Below, one piece after another: positions 6,044-9,916 of a stretch of 9,916 nt of DNA. Within the stretch, counting starts at the first letter, position 1, and each line of letters opens with the position of its first letter. The notes beneath the pieces are model-generated. The model had not been told where the DNA came from and ran no database searches. It was given only the letters and a program-made list of their open reading frames with translations. The position numbers and the translations under genes are program-made. The stretch comes from Methanolinea sp. UBA477 (GTDB taxonomy: Archaea; Halobacteriota; Methanomicrobia; Methanomicrobiales; Methanospirillaceae), in assembly GCA_002509485.1 (NCBI GenBank), contig DAWO01000061.1, positions 1 through 9,916 on the forward strand, read 5' to 3'.

Positions 6044-6526
6044 ATGGGGTTTTTCTGCCAGCAATGCGGGGAATGCTGCAGCCAGATGGGCGATGTCTTT
6101 CATATCAAGGAGCAGATGGAAGGCCTGGTATTCCTGATCTACAACCAGTATACGGGCGAGGAATACCTCGTCACGATCGATCCCGACAAGACCCAGCTCT
6201 TCACGCAATCGGCAGTGGCTGCCGACGAGCCCCTCTCCTGCCCGTTTCTCCGCAGGGACCCGGTAACCGGGCTTGCGTTGTGCACGGTCCATGCAACAAA
6301 ACCCGATATCTGCAGGGAATGCGGCTGCTGGACCATGCTCATCCTGGATTCCAATGGGAGACGTGCAGGGCGCCTCCTGGGGGCAGGGCATTTTGCCGCG
6401 GACGACCCTGCGTTGCATGACCTGTGGGCTGATCAGATCGCGGATCTCGAGATCACCGACAGGAACGAGTGGGAGCGGAAAGTGCGGGCAATCCTTTCAC
6501 GGGAAGGCTACACGGTCTTTGTATGA
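6044..6526 (+). CDS. YkgJ-type cysteine-cluster (CxxCGxCC) protein
   Basis: A 160-residue soluble protein of the zinc/iron-chelating cysteine-cluster family. The N-terminal motif is C5-Q-Q-C8-G-E-C11-C12, followed by C66 in SCPFL (65-69), then C80 (ALCTVHA), C90, C93 and C95 in KPDICRECGCW (86-96). This nine-cysteine set fits the family pattern CxxCGxCC...CPFL...C...RPxxCRxxxC and probably binds an Fe-S cluster or zinc. The biochemical role of the family is unknown. The ATG at 6044 immediately precedes the first cluster; the next in-frame ATG would delete it. The ribosome binding site is poor: GCAGGTG lies about 17 nt upstream, and a TATATATT run sits right before the start. The frame is open back to a TTG at 5972, but that extension looks non-coding. 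The ABC exporter genes begin 107 bp downstream on the same strand, so co-transcription is possible. Confidence 0.87.
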   Translation: MGFFCQQCGECCSQMGDVFHIKEQMEGLVFLIYNQYTGEEYLVTIDPDKTQLFTQSAVAADEPLSCPFLRRDPVTGLALCTVHATKPDICRECGCWTMLILDSNGRRAGRLLGAGHFAADDPALHDLWADQIADLEITDRNEWERKVRAILSREGYTVFV

Positions 6527-6560
6527 GAGGCATTCCCCCCATAAAACCCAGGGAGAAAAC

Positions 6561-6569
6561 ATGAAATAG
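6561..6569 (+). other. two-codon ORF (ATG AAA TAG) with a strong ribosome binding site
   Basis: AGGGAG (6550-6555) followed by a 5-nt spacer and ATG is a better initiation site than most in the window, yet the frame stops after two codons. Beyond the TAG the frame continues open as YLAEKIIQPNRALVY and onward into the antisense-like frame of the ABC gene. It could be the scar of a lost gene, a start-stop regulatory element for the ABC operon, or chance. Confidence 0.3.
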
Positions 6570-6633
6570 TACCTGGCAGAAAAGATCATCCAACCGAACC
6601 GTGCACTCGTGTATACGGGCGTGGGAGTCATTC

Positions 6634-7359
6634 ATGAATGCGGTCATCGAGGCAGAGGGTCTCACCCGGTACTACGGCGATCTCGCAGCAGTGGACAATG
6701 TATCACTCAGTGTCGAGGCCGGCTCGCTGTTCGGCCTGCTCGGCCCGAATGGTTCAGGAAAGACCACGATGATCCGCATGCTCACCGGGCAGGTGCGGCC
6801 ATCGTCGGGGATGGCGACGGTTCTTGGGGTGGATGTCGTCAAAGATCCCGTGCTCGCCCGGGTAAAGGTGGGAATCATCCCTGAGCAGGAGACCCCGCCA
6901 AGTTTTCTCACCGCGTCGGAGTACCTGGATTTCGTCGCACGGATCCGTAAAATCGAGGGTGCAGGGGAAAAGGCCCGGTGGTGGTTCGAGTTTCTTGACT
7001 TCGCAGACAAAAAGGACGTGCTGTGCAAGGATCTCTCCCGGGGGACGCGGCAGAAGCTCATGTTTGCACAGGCCTTTCTCCACCGCCCCGTCCTTGCGCT
7101 GATCGACGAACCGCTTATCAATTTCGATCCGGTGATGCAGAAGACGGTAAAGGAATACCTGCGTGAGTACGTCCGTGACGGCGGAACGATCTTTCTATCA
7201 ACCCACATCCTCGAGGTGGCAGAGGAGATCTGCTCCGATGTGGCAATACTCCACAGGGGGCAGATCGTCCATTCCGGACCGGTTGCTGAAATCCTTGCCC
7301 GGAAAGAGAAGCTCTCGGAGTTCTTCCTCAATGCGGTGGGGAAAGATACCTATGCCTGA
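6634..7359 (+). CDS. ABC transporter ATP-binding protein (ABC-2 exporter type)
   Basis: ATPase subunit that powers the membrane partner encoded directly downstream; acts on the cytosolic face of the membrane. All core motifs are present in 241 residues: Walker A GPNGSGKT (37-44), Q-loop Q85 in IIPEQET, signature LSRGT (134-138, a common variant of LSGGQ in this class), Walker B LALIDEP (154-160) with E159, the D-loop region INFDP, and the switch H191 (STHILE). The A-loop aromatic is in TRYYGD (11-16). The ATG at 6634 has GGGAG 6 nt upstream; the GTG at 6601 in the same frame is less likely because the family sequence begins at about residue 4 (VIEAEGL). It overlaps the permease gene by 8 bp, so the two are surely one operon. 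The substrate is unknown. Confidence 0.95.
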   Translation: MNAVIEAEGLTRYYGDLAAVDNVSLSVEAGSLFGLLGPNGSGKTTMIRMLTGQVRPSSGMATVLGVDVVKDPVLARVKVGIIPEQETPPSFLTASEYLDFVARIRKIEGAGEKARWWFEFLDFADKKDVLCKDLSRGTRQKLMFAQAFLHRPVLALIDEPLINFDPVMQKTVKEYLREYVRDGGTIFLSTHILEVAEEICSDVAILHRGQIVHSGPVAEILARKEKLSEFFLNAVGKDTYA

Positions 7360-8758
7360 ACTCTTCGTTGCCATGTTCAGGGAGGAATGGCGGATGCATT
7401 CCACCGTCTTCGGGAGCCTCGGCTTCGCCCTCTTTCCCGTCCTCGTCTCCGCCATCACCTTCATGGGATCTGCCATGATCCCCTACCTGGAGGCGGTTAT
7501 TCCGGGAGGCACACTATCCCTTGTTGTCCATCTCCAGTTCCTCCTGCTCGGGGTTATGGTTGGTGGATTCGGGCTTCTTGGCCAGGAAGTGATGAACCGG
7601 CGGTTCGGCCAGGCAAGCCTTCTCGCCTATTCGTCCCGGAGCCTTCCCATTTCGGATCGCCGCATATTTGCCACGTTTGTTGCCAAGGACACGATATATT
7701 ACTTCCTGCTCTGGGTCCTCCCGTTCATTGCCGGTGTAGCCTTCGGAATACCGCTCTCCGGTCTCCCGCTCTCGTTTGTCGGGCTGATCACGGTAACGCT
7801 GACCCTTTCGTTCCTGTTCGGTCTCTCGCTCGTCTTTCTCCTCTCGATGCTCTACGCGAAAAGCCCGGTGCTCCTCGCTCTCGTCTTATCGGGCGTCATC
7901 CTTATCGCCGCGGTTATCGTTTGGCTGCAAATTGCCGGCACGGTCTACCTCTTTCCGCCCTACGCGCTGTACCGCGATTTCTCCCCCCTCGTATTTTTGT
8001 ACGCTGTTCTCGCAATCGCCCTTCCGTTCTCGGTCTCCATCTCCGGAATGACCCTTTCGTTCTCGGCTAAGGAGAACCGCTATCCGGACCGGTATGGGGA
8101 AATAGCGGGAAGGCTGGCGTGGCTTCCTGCCGCCCCCCTCGTTGCAAAGGATATCCTCGATCTCTGGAGGAGCGGGGCATTTGTCGGACAGGTCCTCTTC
8201 TCGTTTCTCTTCCCGCTGGCAGTCATCTGGGTGAGTCTCTCCGTCCTCTCTGCGGTGCTCCCCGATGTCCAGATACTCTTCTCCTTTGCCGCGGTTGCGG
8301 GTGTCATCGCGGCGACGATGTATACCTGGCTCACCGAGTTCGACTCTGTCGGTACCTACACCTTTCTCCCGCTCGGGACACCTGATCTCATACAGAGCAA
8401 GTTCACCAGTTTTTCCGTTCTCCAGGCAATCCTGGTCCTGACCATGGCCGTGACAGCGATACTGTCAGGGTATGCCAGGGAGGCGTTCCCTGCTGTCGTG
8501 CTTGCTGTCTCGGTCTCGTTTTATGCCTGCTCGGTGATGATCTATCTCACGGGTCTCTGGCCGGCCGTCATGGTATATAATGCACGGGTTCTCCTCTCCT
8601 CGCTCCTGATGATCGGGCCCGTTCTCCTCGTCTTCATCTGGCTCTCCCTCCTCGATTCACGGTTCGCCTGTTCTGCGGTGCTTCTCGCGCTCCCTGCATA
8701 CCTGCTGGTGAGGGCCTCCCTTCGGAGATGGGCGTCATGGGAGAAGGTCTTCTTCTGA
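7352..8758 (+). CDS. ABC-2-type exporter permease, 12 predicted membrane helices
   Basis: Integral membrane partner of the ATPase encoded immediately upstream. The 468 residues contain about twelve hydrophobic segments (near 18-40, 54-76, 113-133, 139-165, 172-192, 212-235, 280-303, 305-325, 355-372, 376-400, 411-433 and 438-455). They fall into two six-helix halves joined by a hydrophilic linker (about 237-275), so one polypeptide may provide both halves of the channel. Charged helices at the N-terminus (FREEWRMH) and at the linker (AKDILDLWRSG) look like coupling helices that contact the ATPase. The start at 7352 lies inside the 3' end of the ATPase gene, with GGGGAAAG about 6 nt upstream. 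No close family name is recognised; the exporter class is inferred from the partner and topology, and the substrate cannot be predicted. Confidence 0.85.
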   Translation: MPELFVAMFREEWRMHSTVFGSLGFALFPVLVSAITFMGSAMIPYLEAVIPGGTLSLVVHLQFLLLGVMVGGFGLLGQEVMNRRFGQASLLAYSSRSLPISDRRIFATFVAKDTIYYFLLWVLPFIAGVAFGIPLSGLPLSFVGLITVTLTLSFLFGLSLVFLLSMLYAKSPVLLALVLSGVILIAAVIVWLQIAGTVYLFPPYALYRDFSPLVFLYAVLAIALPFSVSISGMTLSFSAKENRYPDRYGEIAGRLAWLPAAPLVAKDILDLWRSGAFVGQVLFSFLFPLAVIWVSLSVLSAVLPDVQILFSFAAVAGVIAATMYTWLTEFDSVGTYTFLPLGTPDLIQSKFTSFSVLQAILVLTMAVTAILSGYAREAFPAVVLAVSVSFYACSVMIYLTGLWPAVMVYNARVLLSSLLMIGPVLLVFIWLSLLDSRFACSAVLLALPAYLLVRASLRRWASWEKVFF

Positions 8759-8762
8759 GAAA

Positions 8763-8788
8763 CCGGGGTTCCTGACCAGGATTCCCGG
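8763..8788 (+). terminator. hairpin directly after the permease stop codon
   Basis: CCGGGGTTCCTG (8763-8774) pairs with CAGGATTCCCGG (8777-8788) with one T-T mismatch and one G-T wobble, starting 5 nt after the stop. There is no following T-run, so it may stabilise the 3' end of the ABC operon mRNA rather than terminate it. Confidence 0.4.
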
Positions 8789-8858
8789 GATGATATATTG
8801 GTCGCGACAGGTGCCGGGACGGACCCTGAAAAGTTGTATACGCGACCCCGGTCCAATT

Positions 8859-8924
8859 ATGCGTATGGCAACAGGGAAGACTCCTGAACAGCGGGGCAGC
8901 CCGGATTCGGGAGTGTCAGATTGA
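8859..8924 (+). other. possible 21-codon small ORF upstream of the UPF0114 gene
   Basis: ATG at 8859 opens a 21-codon frame (starting MRMATGKTPEQ) whose TGA (8922-8924) overlaps the likely TTG start of the next gene (8921-8923). There is no ribosome binding site before it. A TATA-like AGTTGTATA (8832-8840) is 22-23 nt upstream, slightly too close for a clean leaderless start. The evidence is thin; it is noted because the overlap resembles the small ORF upstream of cls. Confidence 0.25.
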
Positions 8925-9474
8925 GCATGGAGAGAGAGGAGGGTCCTGGCGGAGAGGAGCGTGTCCCCGGACCCCGGGAGATGAAGGCCGCATGCAGGCC
9001 GCGGGGTTCATTCGTCGTCAACACCATCGCCGGTGCAAGCAGCTGGCTCTTCGTGCTGGCAGTTATCGGATCGGCACTCATCTCGGTTGCACTCTTTGTC
9101 TTCGGCTTCGGTCTCGCCGTCTTCACGTTATACGAGGTCGCATTCAACATCTGGGTCGACCTTGTCGTGCTGAAAGGTCTGCTGGCAATCTTCATCGAGA
9201 TAATTGACATCTTCCTTGTCGCAACGGTGTTCTATATCGTCGCACTCGGCCTGTATGAACTCTTCATCGCCAAACCCCATTGCCCGGCTGGCTCAAGATC
9301 TGCGATCTCGACGACCTGAAGGAGAAGCTCCTGGGCCTTGTTATCATCGCCCTTGCCGTGCTCTTTCTCGGCGATGCACTCACCTGGGACGGGACCTTCC
9401 ACAGCCTTGCCCACGGCGCAGCAATAGGGGCAGTCATCATCTCGCTATCGGTGTATACACTGGTCAGGCATTGA
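8921..9474 (+). pseudogene. UPF0114 (YqhA-type) membrane protein gene with a -1 frameshift
   Basis: Small integral membrane protein family of unknown function. The first frame (8921 to about 9277) encodes a charged N-terminus and hydrophobic helices (SSWLFVLAVIGSALISVALF; VVLKGLLAIFIEIIDIFLVA), then VALGLYELFIAKP. The sequence then continues in another frame as LPGWLKICDLDDLKEKLLGL and a final pair of helices ending SLSVYTLVRH at 9474. 'GLYELFI' followed by 'WL.I.DLDDLKEKL' is the family hallmark, so the two frames belong to one gene. Adding one C to the CCCC run at 9275-9278 restores a continuous protein (AKPPLPGWL). Without repair, the first frame ends at 9319 with a short unrelated tail. 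The TTG at 8921 has GGGAG 7 nt upstream; the ATG at 8927 is the alternative start. The break may be a real mutation or a homopolymer error in the assembly. Confidence 0.85.
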
Positions 9475-9550
9475 TAGCGACACTTTGAACCTGAAGTCGG
9501 CTCCGCCATTTTCACGGGTATTGTGCATCTGCCAGGAAGCGAATCATGCA

Positions 9551-9557
9551 TTTTTTT
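9551..9557 (+). terminator. T7 tract after the UPF0114 gene
   Basis: Seven consecutive T about 77 nt after the stop, preceded by the small palindrome ATGCAT. Archaeal RNA polymerase terminates at such T-tracts, so this is the likely end of the plus-strand transcript before the convergent kinase gene. Confidence 0.45.
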
Positions 9558-9595
9558 GGTATTCAAAAGAGATGACGCAAAATCGGCGGCCTGGA

Positions 9596-9916
9596 TCAGC
9601 GGTGAGCAAACCTGTATGCACCTTTCGGCACATGCATCTCGAACCGGGCGCCCCTGCCCTGCTCACCGGTCTCCTGTATCGTGATCCCCGTGATTCCGAG
9701 GATCTCCCTGGCCAGGTTGAGGCCGAGTATTTTTCTCTCTCCACTGTACTCCTTCCGGAATATCTTCTCCTTGTCTTCGCGTGCGATATCTCTCCCGTCA
9801 TCCTCGAATACAAGGACGATCCCGTCAGGAACTTCCCGGGTAACAGAGGGAGATCCGGGTGACCGGACCCCCGTGCCTGAAGACGTTGTCGGTAAGGTTG
9901 AAGATCACCTTCTCAA
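9596..9916 (-). pseudogene. sensor histidine kinase, C-terminal ATPase domain, frameshifted and cut by the window edge
   Basis: Minus-strand remnant of the HATPase_c domain of a methanogen PAS-type histidine kinase. Near the right edge the frame reads EKVIFNLTDNVFRHGGPVTR, an N-box with both key asparagines, but it hits TGA at 9825-9827. The homologous sequence resumes in another frame from about 9844: VTREVPDGIVLVFEDDGRDI, then AREDKEKIFRKEYSG, LGLNLAREILGITGITI and GARFEMHVPKGAYRFAHR, ending at TGA 9596-9598. Either removing one base or adding two near 9845 rejoins them. The ATP-binding boxes are also eroded: DDGRDI replaces the usual DDGxGI, and ERKILGLNL replaces the usual NTGLGLFL. These changes favour genuine decay over a sequencing error. 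The N-terminal sensor part lies beyond the window. Confidence 0.85.

Noticed and set aside
6672..7331. 219-codon minus-strand ORF inside the ABC ATPase gene
   Set aside because: Antisense shadow of a gene with all ABC motifs.
7387..8070. 227-codon plus-strand ORF inside the permease gene
   Set aside because: Alternate frame rich in Arg, Pro and His, with no ribosome binding site and no domain.

Overview
The window looks like chromosomal DNA of a methanogenic archaeon, most likely of the order Methanomicrobiales (Methanoregula/Methanosphaerula type). This is inferred from an archaeal initiation factor aIF1A gene, TATA-type promoter elements, GGTGA/GGAGG ribosome binding sites, and a histidine kinase fragment whose C-terminal block (REILGITGITI...GARFEM.VPKGAYRF) is typical of methanogen PAS-domain kinases. 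No rRNA, tRNA, CRISPR array, transposase or phage gene is visible.

Layout. (1) 1-873, minus strand: a two-gene operon of a small AbrB-fold DNA-binding protein (possibly the HgcAB-associated 'HgcC' type) followed 6 bp later by arsenite methyltransferase arsM, which runs off the left edge. (2) 1023-2542, plus strand: a 30-codon small ORF with a strong ribosome binding site, overlapping by ATGA a two-HKD cardiolipin synthase (cls). (3) 2595-4001, minus: a MATE-family exporter, convergent with cls. (4) 4244-4609, minus: translation initiation factor aIF1A with an unclear start. (5) 4610-4998: a gene-free stretch unusually rich in inverted repeats, then a single-RRM RNA-binding protein (4999-5259, plus). 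(6) 5260-5735: a gene-free stretch. (7) 5736-5939, minus: a 67-residue PspC-domain membrane protein, divergent from (8) 6044-6526, plus, a cysteine-cluster (YkgJ-type) metal-binding protein. (9) 6634-8758, plus: an ABC-2-type exporter, ATPase plus a 12-helix permease overlapping by 8 bp. (10) 8921-9474, plus: a UPF0114/YqhA-type membrane protein broken by a frameshift. (11) 9596-9916, minus: the end of a histidine kinase gene, frameshifted and with degraded ATP-binding glycines.

Themes. Much of the content concerns the membrane and the export of metals or toxic compounds: cardiolipin synthesis, a PspC protein, a MATE pump, an ABC exporter, and arsenic methylation under what may be its own AbrB-type regulator. 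The genes are in short units with frequent strand changes, so this is not one large functional island. I see no convincing new defence or mobile system. The observations most worth checking are the small ORF translationally coupled to cls, the inverted-repeat-rich region between aIF1A and the RRM gene, the AbrB-arsM pairing, and the two disrupted genes at the right end. The disrupted genes could be real decay or indel errors in the assembly.
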